NCBI GenBank assembly: GCA_965219175.1
Contig: CBDCNI010000001.1
Coordinates: 1,860,001-1,924,000, forward strand
Source: JBBPZK01 sp965219175
Lineage (GTDB): Bacteria; Actinomycetota; Rubrobacteria; Rubrobacterales; Rubrobacteraceae
DNA: 64,000 nt
Direction: 5' to 3'
A program made the translations under genes and the position numbers. The notes beneath the pieces are model-generated. The model saw only the letters and a program-made list of their open reading frames with translations, searched no databases and was not told the origin of the DNA. Positions 50,543 through 60,126 of this stretch are shown here, one piece after another. Within the stretch, counting starts at the first letter, position 1. Each line of letters begins with the position of its first letter.

Positions 50543-51535
50543 CTACCAACCGGTGATCACCCGCACGTAACCGAGGTCATCCGGGTTTACCGCCGGCTTG
50601 ACGACTATCGACTTGTACTGGTTTATGTCCTGCGAGCTCACCGATTCGACCTTCCCAACGAATAAGCCCGGCGGAAACAGAAGCCGCAAACTCCCCGCCC
50701 GTCCGCTGGTCACGACGTAATATCCACGTTCTACCTTGGCGCTGACATCAACGTAATCGACCCCAAGATACCCGTCGGTAGTCGTCTGCAAGAGTCCGCT
50801 CGCCGCCGCCACGGCCCCGGAGTTGTTGGAACCGGAAGTAGAGCCGCCCGTGGTTCCTCCCATCGTGGTCCCGCCCGTAGTGCTTCCCGTAGCAGGAGGT
50901 GCGGCGCCGGGCTGGGTATTGGCGGTCGTTTGGCCGGATTTAGGATCGAAGTTGGCGGGTGGCAGAATATTTGCTCCGGCGGCGAAGTTCTGGTCGGTGA
51001 TGAGGAGCACCTCGGCGGTATGCGCCGTTACCCGCTCCGTGGTGCGCCCGACGAGAGTATTGTCTCCGACGATCACCGGCTGATCCGGCTTCACCCCGTC
51101 TCCGGTCCCCACGTTTATAACGACTTTATTTGTAAACTGGCCTCCGACGGGGGCGACTACCCGTGCCAGGGGAGCGTACTTGAAAGAGACCCGACTCCCG
51201 CCGAGCAGTTGACGCATCTGGGCGTTCTCTCTTTGCATCCGTGCCGCCTGGGCGTTGAGTTCCTTGTTCTTGAGTTGCTCTTGCTGGAGCTTCCTCTTGC
51301 TCTCCGCTTTCTGGAAGGCCCCGCCTACCGTCTGGCTCATGTTTTTGAACGGCTGCGCCACGGCGGCCGTCATGCTTCGAACCGGTCGCAGGATCTCGGC
51401 GGCGCCTAGCTGTACGGTGTGCAAGGGTCCTGCCTCTCCCTCCCGCACGTATACGGTAAAGAGAACGAGGCTCACGAACCCGAGGATCATTACGGAAATG
51501 AGGCCTTTCGAGAGGCGTGAATTTCTACGTCTCAT
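50543..51535 (-). CDS. mreC: Rod shape-determining protein MreC
   Basis: Bitopic scaffold outside the membrane. The 330 residues have a membrane segment near 12-30, a coiled coil (about 70-115) and the beta domain with FKYAPLARVVAPVGGQFTNK and INVGTGDGVKPDQPVIVGD. A Gly/Thr/Ser-rich insert of about 45 residues (GSTTGGTTMGGTTGGSTSGS) interrupts the beta domain, which is unusual. It is between mreB and mreD. Confidence 0.94.
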   Translation of the reverse strand: MRRRNSRLSKGLISVMILGFVSLVLFTVYVREGEAGPLHTVQLGAAEILRPVRSMTAAVAQPFKNMSQTVGGAFQKAESKRKLQQEQLKNKELNAQAARMQRENAQMRQLLGGSRVSFKYAPLARVVAPVGGQFTNKVVINVGTGDGVKPDQPVIVGDNTLVGRTTERVTAHTAEVLLITDQNFAAGANILPPANFDPKSGQTTANTQPGAAPPATGSTTGGTTMGGTTGGSTSGSNNSGAVAAASGLLQTTTDGYLGVDYVDVSAKVERGYYVVTSGRAGSLRLLFPPGLFVGKVESVSSQDINQYKSIVVKPAVNPDDLGYVRVITGW

Positions 51536-51540
51536 GGCGC

Positions 51541-52569
51541 CTAGTCGGATCTTAGGGCACTACGATAGTGCTCTATTTCTTCCAGAGAGCGCCCGCTGCC
51601 GATGGCGACGCACAGCAACGGGTTGTCGGCGATGTGAACCGGGATGCCGGTCTCGCGCCGGAGCCTCTCGTCCAGCATCCGCAAAAGCGCCCCGCCGCCC
51701 GCCAGGACCATGCCCCGGTCCATTATGTCGGAGGCGAGTTCCGGGGGCGTCCGGTCGAGCGTGTCAAGGACAGCCGATACGATAGCGTCCACCGGGACGC
51801 TTATAGCTTCCCGAAGCTCCTCGCTCGTTATTACGATGGTCTTTGGCATACCGCTAACGAGGTCTCGACCCCGAACTTCGGCCGACTCTTCTTCCTCCAA
51901 AGGGAAGGCGCTCCCGAGTTCCAGCTTCAACTGCTCGGCGGCCTGGGTGCCGACCGTCAGCTTGTATTCCTTCTGGATGTAGTTGGAGATCGCATCGTCG
52001 ATGTCGTCTCCGGCTATCCTGATTGAAGTCTTAGTGACTATCCCCCCGAGAGAGAGAACGGCGACCTCGCTCGTACCGCCGCCTATGTCCACGATCATCG
52101 ACCCTTGGGGCTCTGTCACCGGCAGCCCCGCGCCTATGGCCGCAGCCAGCGGTTCCTCTATTGTGAAAGCCTGGCGCGCACCGGCAGACTCGGCCGCCTC
52201 CTTGACCGCCCGCAACTCTACTCCGGTAACCCCGGAAGGCACGCAGATCACCACGCGCGGGCCGATCAAAGCCCGGAGCAGCCTTCTCTTGGTCTGGCCC
52301 TTGCGGATAAAGTAGGCGAGCATCTTCTCCGTAACCTCGAAATCGGCGATAACGCCGTCTTTCAAAGGCCTCGTCGCCACGATATTTGCCGGCGTTCGCC
52401 CGAGCATCTTCTTGGCCGTCACGCCGACCGCGAGAACCTTATCCGTCTTGTTGTCTATGGCGACGACCGAGGGTTCGGAGATCACTATGCCTTGCCCCTT
52501 GACGAACACGAGCGTGTTCGCCGTCCCCAGGTCTATCGCTACGTCTTGCCCGAACAGTCCTCCGAACAT
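51541..52569 (-). CDS. mreB: Rod shape-determining protein MreB
   Basis: Actin-like filament that directs lateral wall synthesis. The 342 residues have AIDLGTANTLVFVKGQGIV, the RPLKDGVIADFEVTEKML region, VDIGGGTSEVAVLSLGGI and LAGGGALLRMLDERLRRETG. ATG 52569 is preferred since AAGGA lies about 10 bases upstream; an ATG four codons earlier abuts that site. TTAATTAA lies just upstream. Confidence 0.97.
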   Translation of the reverse strand: MFGGLFGQDVAIDLGTANTLVFVKGQGIVISEPSVVAIDNKTDKVLAVGVTAKKMLGRTPANIVATRPLKDGVIADFEVTEKMLAYFIRKGQTKRRLLRALIGPRVVICVPSGVTGVELRAVKEAAESAGARQAFTIEEPLAAAIGAGLPVTEPQGSMIVDIGGGTSEVAVLSLGGIVTKTSIRIAGDDIDDAISNYIQKEYKLTVGTQAAEQLKLELGSAFPLEEEESAEVRGRDLVSGMPKTIVITSEELREAISVPVDAIVSAVLDTLDRTPPELASDIMDRGMVLAGGGALLRMLDERLRRETGIPVHIADNPLLCVAIGSGRSLEEIEHYRSALRSD

Positions 52570-52618
52570 ACCAGGTCCCATCCTTGTTAATTAACTGCTC
52601 CGTGCCTCCGCCCGTAGG

Positions 52619-53305
52619 CTACAGCATCCCATGTTCTCTCATACTAAAGTACCCGTCGCCAACAATCACGTGATCCAGGACCTCTATACCGATTATTTCC
52701 GCCGCACCGACTAATCTTTTGCTCACCTCTTTGTCTTCCCTACTCGGCTGGACGTTTCCACTCGGATGATTATGCGCCAGCACGACACTCGCGGCGCTCG
52801 CCCGGATAGCCGGTTTGAAGACCTCCCGAGGATGGACCAAAGCCGCCGACAAAGTCCCGATGGAGATCGTCGGAGCCTCCAGCACCTCGTTTTTCGAGTT
52901 TACCAGCACGGCGACGAAGTTTTCACGATCCAGGTTGGCGATTCTCCCTCGCAACAGCCCGTCCACATCTTCGGGACCGGAGATCACCGGCCGCCCCGGC
53001 CCCCTAGCCAACCCGAGCCGCTTCCCCAACTCCACAGCAGCAAGTATTATGCATGCCTTCGCTTCGCCGATGCCGTTTGTCTCGGTCAATTCGTGCGCCG
53101 ATACTTTGTAGAGTCCGTGCAGGCCGCCGGCGCCGGAGATAACTTCCGAGGCCAGCTCGACGGCCGTCTTCTCGCGGCTGCCTATACCGAAGAGTAGGCC
53201 GAGAAGCTCGGAGTCGGAGAGGGCGCCGGGACCTGCGGCGAGGAGCCGTTCGCGGGGACGCAACTCCGGCGGGAGTTGCTTGATGGTGTAGCGGCGGCGC
53301 TCCAT
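52619..53305 (-). CDS. radC: RadC family protein
   Basis: JAMM-fold protein of unclear role despite its DNA-repair name. The 228 residues have an N-terminal HhH-like part (LSDSELLGLLFGIGSREKTA, GIGEAKACIILAAVELGKR) and the metal motif LAHNHPSGNVQPSREDKEV with VLDHVIVGDG. The radC-mreB neighbourhood, with maf upstream, is conserved. Confidence 0.95.
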   Translation of the reverse strand: MERRRYTIKQLPPELRPRERLLAAGPGALSDSELLGLLFGIGSREKTAVELASEVISGAGGLHGLYKVSAHELTETNGIGEAKACIILAAVELGKRLGLARGPGRPVISGPEDVDGLLRGRIANLDRENFVAVLVNSKNEVLEAPTISIGTLSAALVHPREVFKPAIRASAASVVLAHNHPSGNVQPSREDKEVSKRLVGAAEIIGIEVLDHVIVGDGYFSMREHGML

Positions 53306-53314
53306 GCCGCTATT

Positions 53315-53881
53315 CTAGTACCAGCGCACCCCTGCTCGCTGCAGCATCCGCAGCGTGAGGGCGAGCGGGAGCCCAACTACGTTCGTGTAGTCGCCGCCGA
53401 CCCACTCTACGAAAATCGTCGCGCGACCTTGTATGGCGTATCCACCCGCTTTACCGACACCTTCACCTAGCCTCGCATAAGCGTGGATCTCCGGCTCCGG
53501 GATGTGCCTCATTCGGACTTCCGTGACGGCGTGACGAACCGAGACCTCCTCACCCCGGCCGACGGCTACACCCGAGTAGACCCGATGGACGCCGCCGCCG
53601 AGGAGTTTCAACATCTCGCGCACCTCTTCGCCGGTTTTCGCCTGTCCGAGGGTACGCTTCGAAAGAGGCTCGTACACGACGGTGTCCGCCGCCAGGACTA
53701 GCGTGTCCGGCGTCGTAGCGGCTACCGCGAGCGCCTTGCCGCGGGCGTTGGCTACGACGGTTTCGCGGGGATCTTCCAGGAAGACTTCGGGGAATCCACT
53801 CTTGCGGGCCTCGAAGTCGAAGCCCGCGCGGTCGAGCAGGTCCACGCGGCGGGCCGACTCGGAGGCGAGGATGAAGTCCAA
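53315..53881 (-). CDS. maf: Maf-family nucleotide pyrophosphatase
   Basis: House-cleaning enzyme that hydrolyses dTTP, UTP or modified nucleotides. The 188 residues have LASESARRVDLLDRAGFDFE, LVLAADTVVYEPL (catalytic Asp), LLGGGVHRVYSGVAV and KAGGYAIQGRA, where GKAGGYAIQG is the family signature. It lies between ndk and radC. The exact substrate set cannot be told. Confidence 0.95.
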   Translation of the reverse strand: MDFILASESARRVDLLDRAGFDFEARKSGFPEVFLEDPRETVVANARGKALAVAATTPDTLVLAADTVVYEPLSKRTLGQAKTGEEVREMLKLLGGGVHRVYSGVAVGRGEEVSVRHAVTEVRMRHIPEPEIHAYARLGEGVGKAGGYAIQGRATIFVEWVGGDYTNVVGLPLALTLRMLQRAGVRWY

Positions 53882-53912
53882 GGGGGTTTCGGAGCCGTCC
53901 GCTCGGGGCTCT

Positions 53913-54314
53913 CTACGAGCCGAAAAAGAGGTTCAGTTCTCTCTCGGCGCTCTCTGGGGAGTCGGATCCATGGACGAGGTTGTCCGGCATGCTCAATGCG
54001 AGGTCTCCACGGATGGTTCCGGGGGCGGCGTCGGCCGGGTTAGTCGCTCCCATCAAGGCGCGCACGGAGCCTATAGCACCGTCTCCTTCCACCCGCAGGG
54101 CGACGACCGGGGTCGAGGTTATGAACTCCACGAGCTCCTCGAAAAAGGGTTTCTCGCGGTGCTCGGCGTAGTGCTCCTCGGCGAGCTCGCGGCTAACGCT
54201 CATGAGCTGCATCGCTCGGATATCCATACCTTTGCTCTCGATGCGGCGCAGGATCTCACCTACCAGACGGCGTTTTACACCGTCTCCTTTTACGAGTACA
54301 AGAGTCTGTTCCAT
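53913..54314 (-). CDS. ndk: Nucleoside diphosphate kinase
   Basis: Equalises NTP pools by a phosphohistidine mechanism. The 133 residues have TLVLVKGDGVKRRLVGEIL, VALRVEGDGAIGSVRALMGA and DNLVHGSDSPESAERELNLF with the active His (VHGSD). The usual DxxAxG pattern PGTIRGDLALS is present. It is 13 bases after the zinc-ribbon gene. Confidence 0.96.
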   Translation of the reverse strand: MEQTLVLVKGDGVKRRLVGEILRRIESKGMDIRAMQLMSVSRELAEEHYAEHREKPFFEELVEFITSTPVVALRVEGDGAIGSVRALMGATNPADAAPGTIRGDLALSMPDNLVHGSDSPESAERELNLFFGS

Positions 54315-54327
54315 GTCTGTTCTCCTT

Positions 54328-54819
54328 CTATAGTTCGGATTTGCCGGTACGCTGATCCGTCGTGCAGAACGGACAGATTTTCCATTTGAGGTCTAGCGGT
54401 CGCTCGCAGTAGACACACGGTTTCTTCAACTCCCAGTTGCACTCCGGGCAGATGAGGTAGTCGCTCTGCACTATCGAGCGGCAGTTGGGACACAGCACCA
54501 CCCGGTTACGCAGGTCTTGCTCCAGGACCGCCAACTCCAACTCCCTCTCACGGGCGTCGAGCGCGTATTCGGGCGGGCGTACGATCAGGTATACCAGCGT
54601 CCCCAGAAACGGGAAAATGATGGCGATGATTCCCCATAGCGGCCATATGGCGCCACGTCTGCGGGCGTCGGCGAAAGTCCAGTACACGAGTGCGAGCCAC
54701 AATATCCCGATGAGCAACAACAAGAGTTGGCCCGCTATACGGAGGATCGGACTCCCCAGGATATTCTGGATGACCTTGAAAGGGTCCGTGGACTGAAGGA
54801 CGACGGGCGCACCGCTCAT
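54328..54819 (-). CDS. Membrane protein with C-terminal double zinc ribbon
   Basis: No known function. The 163 residues have two hydrophobic segments (about 27-49 and 57-80) and a soluble tail with four CxxC pairs (CPNC, CPEC, CVYC, CPFC) in two zinc-ribbon units. It starts near an ATG at 54819, 27 bases after folC on the same strand, and precedes ndk. It may bind a partner or nucleic acid at the membrane; nothing more can be said. Confidence 0.8.
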   Translation of the reverse strand: MSGAPVVLQSTDPFKVIQNILGSPILRIAGQLLLLLIGILWLALVYWTFADARRRGAIWPLWGIIAIIFPFLGTLVYLIVRPPEYALDARERELELAVLEQDLRNRVVLCPNCRSIVQSDYLICPECNWELKKPCVYCERPLDLKWKICPFCTTDQRTGKSEL

Positions 54820-54846
54820 CGACAGACCTCCCGCGCGACAGCGACA

Positions 54847-56094
54847 CTATACCTCACGCAGCGCCTCCGATACTGCGGCTCTCATATACAAAGAGCCCGT
54901 GACCAGCACGACGCCACCCAGGCGCTCCATCTCCCCGGCGGCTACTGTCAGCGCCTCTCCAGCATCTTCTATCACCCTGGCCCGCCTCTCTCTACAGTCT
55001 CTCGGTGCGTACTCGCTTTGGACCCACGCAGGTTCCGCCGCCCGCTCGTTCGCCGGGCGCGACAACACCAGGAAACAAGCCTCTTTTTTTAACGCAACTA
55101 GCATACTTCTAATATTCTTGTCCCGCAAGCAGCCGAACACGACCCCGAGAGGCCTCTCACCGTGGATGCTCCTCGTTCCAGCAAGGGCAGCTTCGAGGCC
55201 GGGAAGGTTGTGACCACCATCAACGATAACCGGCACCCCGCGAAACTCGTGAGCCTCGAACCGTCCGGGCAACACGCCGCGTATCTTCCGGCTCGCTTCT
55301 TTCCTGATCTCGGCATCCAACTTCCCGCCGAGGACGACCTCCGCCGCCCGTAGACCGACCGCAGCGTCATAGGATGCGTATGGGGCGAAACCGAGGCCAT
55401 CGAACTCCTCTCCGGGATCTTCAGTAGATGCTTCGATCAGTTTGGCCCCGACCCTCGCGCACTCACGGCGGGAGATCTCCACGACCTCCGGGTCTCGCGT
55501 ACCGAGGATCAAGGTAGAGCGGGCTTCGAGGCTGGCGAGTTTTTCGAGCGCTATCTCTTCAATCGTCTCACCAAGGTACTCCGTGTGATCGAGGCCGACG
55601 TTGGTCAGGATCACGGTCCCCGACCTCGCAGCGGTAGTCGCGTCGTACCGCGCCCCCATCCCGGCCTCTAAAACTGCCCAGGAGAGCCCGGCGTCGGCGA
55701 ACATCTTTATAGCACCGGCGGTCAGGAGCTCGAATTGGGAAGCTGGGATGCCGTGCTCGTCGGCGATCCTTATAACTTCTCCCATCCCTGAGGCGAACTC
55801 TCCTTCCGAGACGCGCCGTCCCTGCAGCATAACCCGCTCGGTGTACGAGAGGACGTGCGGCGAGAGGTACGCTCCGGCGGGTTGGCCCGACGCTTCAAGG
55901 GCCGCCGCGAGTGCGACGGCGGTCGTTCCTTTCCCATTCGTTCCAACGACCTGAATCGTCTGTAAACGGTGGTGCGGGTTGCCGAGGACCGAGAGGAGAG
56001 ACTCTATACGTTCGAGTCCCAGGGTGATGTGGCGTCTGCGGTCCAACTCTTCGCAGACGTTCGCGAAGGAGAGCCGTGAGGACGAGAGTTTCAA
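54847..56094 (-). CDS. folC: Folylpolyglutamate/dihydrofolate synthase
   Basis: Mur-ligase family enzyme that adds glutamate to folates and may make dihydrofolate. The 415 residues have TIQVVGTNGKGTTAVALAAA, LSPHVLSYTERVMLQG, NVGLDHTEYLGETIEEIA and VDGGHNLPGLEAAL. TTG 56094 begins 4 bases after the valS stop. The valS-folC pair is conserved in Gram-positive bacteria. Confidence 0.95.
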   Translation of the reverse strand: MKLSSSRLSFANVCEELDRRRHITLGLERIESLLSVLGNPHHRLQTIQVVGTNGKGTTAVALAAALEASGQPAGAYLSPHVLSYTERVMLQGRRVSEGEFASGMGEVIRIADEHGIPASQFELLTAGAIKMFADAGLSWAVLEAGMGARYDATTAARSGTVILTNVGLDHTEYLGETIEEIALEKLASLEARSTLILGTRDPEVVEISRRECARVGAKLIEASTEDPGEEFDGLGFAPYASYDAAVGLRAAEVVLGGKLDAEIRKEASRKIRGVLPGRFEAHEFRGVPVIVDGGHNLPGLEAALAGTRSIHGERPLGVVFGCLRDKNIRSMLVALKKEACFLVLSRPANERAAEPAWVQSEYAPRDCRERRARVIEDAGEALTVAAGEMERLGGVVLVTGSLYMRAAVSEALREV

Positions 56095-56098
56095 CGGC

Positions 56099-58645
56099 TT
56101 AGAGGTACTCTTCGAGGCGTTCGGTGAGTGTTGCGAGCATCCGGGTGTTAGCCTGGAGCTTCTCGCGTTCGCCTGCGACCACTTCGTCCGGGGCGCGTTG
56201 GACGAACTTCTCGTTGGAGAGCTTGCCTTCGGCCCGTTTTATCTCTTTTTCGACGCGGGTTGATTCTTTGTTAAGGCGTTCGATCTCACTCCGCCGGAGG
56301 TCTTCGGTCAGGGAGATCTCCACCACCACGTCTCCCGCCGGGAGCGCCGCCACAGCTCCTTCCAATCCCCCAACCGGACTCACCCCGGCGAGCGACGCAA
56401 AAACGGCCCCGTCCACTCCGTCTGGCACGCGACCCTCCAGCTCTCCGCTTACCTTCGACTCCGCCCGGAACGACCTGACGGCCGAAACGGCCCGCCGCGT
56501 CTTTTCGAGCGTCGAGTCCGCGGCAGAGTCCTCCAGGCTGTGATCAAAGGCAGGAAGGTCCTGATGCACGAGGAAACCTTCTCCTCCGAGCAGATGATAC
56601 ATCTCCTCCGTCGCGAAGGGCATGACCGGGTGCAGGAGCTTCAGGATGCCGGTGAAGACTTCTCGCAGCACGCGCGGGGTGGCGCCGGAGGGGGCGGCTT
56701 TGGAGATCTCGATATACCAGTCGGCGAAACTGTGCCAGGCGAAGTCGTAGACGAGTCGCATCGCCTCGGAGAACTCGCACCTTTCGAGGAAGGCGTCGTA
56801 GTCGCGGGCGGTGCGGTTGAGTTCCGAGAGGATCCAACGATCCGAGACTGACTCTTCTCCCCCAACTTCGCCTTCCGGATAGCTCAGGACGAACCTGGTC
56901 GCGTTCCAGAGCTTCGTGACGAAGGCCCGGCCCATGCTCGCCCGCTCGTACGAGTAGGCGAAGTCCTGGGTCGAGGACTGGTAGAGAAGCCCGAAGCGTA
57001 CCGCGTCGGTGCCGTACTCGTCGAAGAGGTCCAGCGGGTCTATGCCGTTCCCTTTCGACTTGCTCATCTTGGAACCGTCGGCGGCGAGCACGATGGAGTG
57101 TACGTTCACCTTCCGGAATGGAACTTCGCCCCTAAAACGAAGTCCGGACATGACCATCCGCGCCACCCACAGGTACATGATCTCGCGCGCCGTCGAGAGC
57201 AAAGCCGTTGGATAGAAATACTCCAGGTCTCTCGTCTCCTCCGGCCAACCCAGCGTGGCGAACGGCCACAATCCGCTTGAAAACCAGGTGTCGAGGATAT
57301 CCGGGTCCTGCTCGTAGCCCTCGCCGGGCGACCCCTTCCCGACTACGACCTCGCCCTCGGGGCCGTACCAGACCGGGATGCGGTGCCCCCACCAGAGCTG
57401 GCGCGAGACGTTCCAGTCGTGGATATTCTCCAGCCAACGCATGGTCTCCCGCCGCCAGGAATCGGGGTAGACCGTGATCTCACCACGCTCCAACGCCTCT
57501 ATGGCGGGCTCCGCAAGCTCCTTCATCGAGACCCACCACTGCTCCGAGAGCCACGGCTCTATTACCGCCCCGCACCTGTCGCAATGCCCGACCCGGAACG
57601 TGTAGTCTCTAACCTCGCCGAGCAAGCCTCTTTCGTCCAACGCCGCGACAACCGCAGCGCGGGCGTCCTCGCGACTCAGGCCCTCGAACCCGGCTCCGTT
57701 GCCGTTGATGGTGCCGTCCGGGTTCATGACGTTGACGGGTGTGAGATCCAACCTCCCAGCTATCTCGAAGTCGTTCGGGTCGTGCGCCGGGGTAACTTTG
57801 AGGACACCGGTCCCGAACGCCGGGTCGACGTACTCATCGGCCAGCACTTCTACCTCCCGCTCGACGAACGGCACCCGCACTTTGCGTCCCACCAGGTCCT
57901 TGTAACGCTCGTCCTCTGGGTTCACGACGAGCGCCACGTCGCCGAGCATCGTCTCGGGGCGCGTGGAGAATACTTGAGCGTAGTCTTTTCCATCGGGTCC
58001 AGGGCCTTTTCCGTCGGCGAAAGGGTAGCGGATGCCGTAGAGCTTGCCGTCGAACTCTTCGTAGGTGACTTCGAGGTCGCTGATGGCGGAGCGGTCATGG
58101 GGACACCAGTTGGTGATTCGGTTGCCCCGGTAGATGAGACCGGATTCGTATAACTCCGTGAAGGTGGTCGTCACCGCGTCGACGTACCGTTCGTCCATGG
58201 TGTAGCGGAGACGGCTCCAGTCCACTGACGCGCCAAGCCGCCGGAGCTGGCCGAGTATCTGGGAGCGGGCCTCGTCGGCGAACTCCCTACACCGCTCGAC
58301 GAACTCCTCGCGCCCGAGGTCCCATCGGGTCTTGCCTTCTTCGGCGGTCAGTTTCCGCTCGACGACGTTCTGGACGGCTATGGAGGCGTGATCCACACCG
58401 GGGAGCCACAAAGCCTCGTAGCCCTTCATCCTGGCGCGTCGGATCAGGGCGTCCTGGATCGTCCCGTTCAGCGCGTGTCCCATGTGCAGAGCGCCCGTGA
58501 CGTTCGGCGGCGGGAGCACGATGCAGTATGGCTCCTTGCCGGAGTCCGGGTCCGCCTCGAAGGCGCCTTCCCGCTCCCACTCGGCGTAGAGTCGCTTTTC
58601 GACGGTGCGGTGATCGTAAGTTTTCGGGATATCGGTTTGGCTCAA
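56099..58645 (-). CDS. valS: Valyl-tRNA synthetase
   Basis: Class I synthetase with editing domain. It has PPPNVTGALHMGHALNG (HIGH), the CP1 editing region, DGSKMSKSKGNGIDP (KMSKS) and a C-terminal coiled coil (SEIERLNKESTRVEKEIKRA). The preferred start is TTG 58645, 14 bases after the clpX stop, giving 848 residues near the conserved KTYDHRTVEKRLY. An ATG at 58732 would overlap clpX by 74 bases. Neither has a good Shine-Dalgarno. Confidence 0.94.
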   Translation of the reverse strand: MSQTDIPKTYDHRTVEKRLYAEWEREGAFEADPDSGKEPYCIVLPPPNVTGALHMGHALNGTIQDALIRRARMKGYEALWLPGVDHASIAVQNVVERKLTAEEGKTRWDLGREEFVERCREFADEARSQILGQLRRLGASVDWSRLRYTMDERYVDAVTTTFTELYESGLIYRGNRITNWCPHDRSAISDLEVTYEEFDGKLYGIRYPFADGKGPGPDGKDYAQVFSTRPETMLGDVALVVNPEDERYKDLVGRKVRVPFVEREVEVLADEYVDPAFGTGVLKVTPAHDPNDFEIAGRLDLTPVNVMNPDGTINGNGAGFEGLSREDARAAVVAALDERGLLGEVRDYTFRVGHCDRCGAVIEPWLSEQWWVSMKELAEPAIEALERGEITVYPDSWRRETMRWLENIHDWNVSRQLWWGHRIPVWYGPEGEVVVGKGSPGEGYEQDPDILDTWFSSGLWPFATLGWPEETRDLEYFYPTALLSTAREIMYLWVARMVMSGLRFRGEVPFRKVNVHSIVLAADGSKMSKSKGNGIDPLDLFDEYGTDAVRFGLLYQSSTQDFAYSYERASMGRAFVTKLWNATRFVLSYPEGEVGGEESVSDRWILSELNRTARDYDAFLERCEFSEAMRLVYDFAWHSFADWYIEISKAAPSGATPRVLREVFTGILKLLHPVMPFATEEMYHLLGGEGFLVHQDLPAFDHSLEDSAADSTLEKTRRAVSAVRSFRAESKVSGELEGRVPDGVDGAVFASLAGVSPVGGLEGAVAALPAGDVVVEISLTEDLRRSEIERLNKESTRVEKEIKRAEGKLSNEKFVQRAPDEVVAGEREKLQANTRMLATLTERLEEYL

Positions 58646-58658
58646 AACAGGGGAATTT

Positions 58659-59924
58659 CTAGGCGGTCTCTTCTTTGTCGTAGGAGTATTTCGAGTTGCC
58701 GGAGCTGGTCGTGAGCGTCGGTTGGACGCCATCCTTGACGGTATCGGCGTCTACCACGCATTTTGCTACGTCCGAACGGCTCGGAAGCTCGTACATCGTC
58801 GGAAGGAGAGCCGTTTCGAGGATACTCCGCAAGCCACGGGCTCCCGTTCCTCGTTCGAGCGCCAACTCCGCAACGGCGGTCAGAGCCTCGTCTGTAAAGG
58901 TAAGGTCTACCTTGTCGTAGCGGAAGAACTGCCGGTACTGGCGGACAAGAGCGTTTTTGGGCTCGGTCAGGATGCGGACCAGATCCTCTTCGCCGAGGAG
59001 CCTGAGCGTGGAGATCACCGGCAGCCGCCCGACGAACTCGGGGATCAAACCGTACTTCAGCAGGTCCTCCGGCTGGGCGTGTCGCAGGAGCCCACTCGCG
59101 TCCTCCTCGACGCGCTCGGAGCCGTCACTGCCGAACCCGATGCTCTTCTTGCCGACGCGACGCCGTACAACGTCTTCCAGCCCGCCGAAAGCACCTCCGC
59201 AGATAAACAATACGTTCTTGGTATCTATCTGGAGGAAGTCCTGGTGCGGGTGCTTGCGACCTCCCTGCGGCGGTACACTTGCCACCGTTCCTTCGAGGAT
59301 TTTCAGGAGCGCCTGCTGGACGCCCTCGCCTGAAACGTCGCGCGTGATAGAAGGGTTGTCCGATTTGCGGGCGATCTTATCTATCTCGTCGATGTAAATG
59401 ATGCCCGTCTCGGCCTTCTTCACGTCGAAGTCGGCGGCTTGGATGAGCTTGAGCAGGATGTTCTCGACGTCTTCCCCGACGTAACCGGCTTCGGTTAGAG
59501 CGGTCGCGTCGGCGATGGCGAAGGGTACGTTCAGGATCTTCGCGAGCGTCTGGGCCAAGAGCGTCTTGCCGGAACCGGTCGGGCCGAGCAGGAGTATGTT
59601 CGACTTCTGAAGCTCGGTGCCGTCGTTCGGCTCGGGGCTCATGCTTATGCGCTTGTAGTGGTTGTAGACGGCGACCGCGAGGACCTTCTTGGCGTCCTCC
59701 TGCCCGATAACGTACTCGTTGAGTATGCGGTTGATCTCACGAGGCTTTGGGAGGTCGTCGTCTTTTAGGACCTCGGGACCGGAGAACTCCTCGTCAATGA
59801 TCTCGTTGCACAACTCGATGCACTCGTCGCAGATATAGACGCCGGGACCGGCTATGAGCTTCCTGACCTGACGCTGACTCTTCCCACAGAAAGAGCACTG
59901 CAACTGGTCCGACGGGTCCCTCAT
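58659..59924 (-). CDS. clpX: ClpX, ATP-dependent unfoldase
   Basis: AAA+ partner of ClpP. The 421 residues start MRDPSDQLQCSFCGKSQRQ with a C4 zinc-binding domain (CSFC...CDEC), then LLLGPTGSGKTLLAQTLAKI, YIDEIDKIARKSDNPSIT and GLIPEFVGRLPVISTL. ATG 59924 is chosen: GGGGAGG lies 10 bases upstream. It follows a gene for a second, separate copy of the same zinc finger. Confidence 0.96.
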   Translation of the reverse strand: MRDPSDQLQCSFCGKSQRQVRKLIAGPGVYICDECIELCNEIIDEEFSGPEVLKDDDLPKPREINRILNEYVIGQEDAKKVLAVAVYNHYKRISMSPEPNDGTELQKSNILLLGPTGSGKTLLAQTLAKILNVPFAIADATALTEAGYVGEDVENILLKLIQAADFDVKKAETGIIYIDEIDKIARKSDNPSITRDVSGEGVQQALLKILEGTVASVPPQGGRKHPHQDFLQIDTKNVLFICGGAFGGLEDVVRRRVGKKSIGFGSDGSERVEEDASGLLRHAQPEDLLKYGLIPEFVGRLPVISTLRLLGEEDLVRILTEPKNALVRQYRQFFRYDKVDLTFTDEALTAVAELALERGTGARGLRSILETALLPTMYELPSRSDVAKCVVDADTVKDGVQPTLTTSSGNSKYSYDKEETA

Positions 59925-59928
59925 ACGG

Positions 59929-60126
59929 TTACGCCCTCCCCTTGATTCGTTCCTCTTCAATGATTTCGTTGCACAACTCTATGCACTCGTCGCAGATGGC
60001 GACGCCTGAGCTTGAGATCAATGTCTCGACCCGACCCTGCTCTTTCTCACAAAAGGAGCACCGTGGAGCCTCCGGGTCCACCGAATAGTCTCTATGCCTT
60101 CTGTTACTCAAGAACCTCCTCAGCAT
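59929..60126 (-). CDS. Stand-alone ClpX-type C4 zinc-finger protein
   Basis: A 65-residue protein (70 if GTG 60141 is used) that is little more than a ClpX zinc-binding domain: RCSFCEKEQGRVETLISSSG and AICDECIELCNEIIEEE. It keeps all four cysteines and matches the ClpX N-terminus encoded just downstream. There is no ATPase part. GGAAG lies about 8 bases before the ATG. In ClpX this domain dimerises and binds adaptors, so it may compete for or deliver them. That function is inference. Confidence 0.85.
   Translation of the reverse strand: MLRRFLSNRRHRDYSVDPEAPRCSFCEKEQGRVETLISSSGVAICDECIELCNEIIEEERIKGRA

Noticed and set aside
58645..58732. Longer valS from ATG 58732
   Set aside because: Would overlap clpX by 74 bases; the added residues are basic and unconserved.
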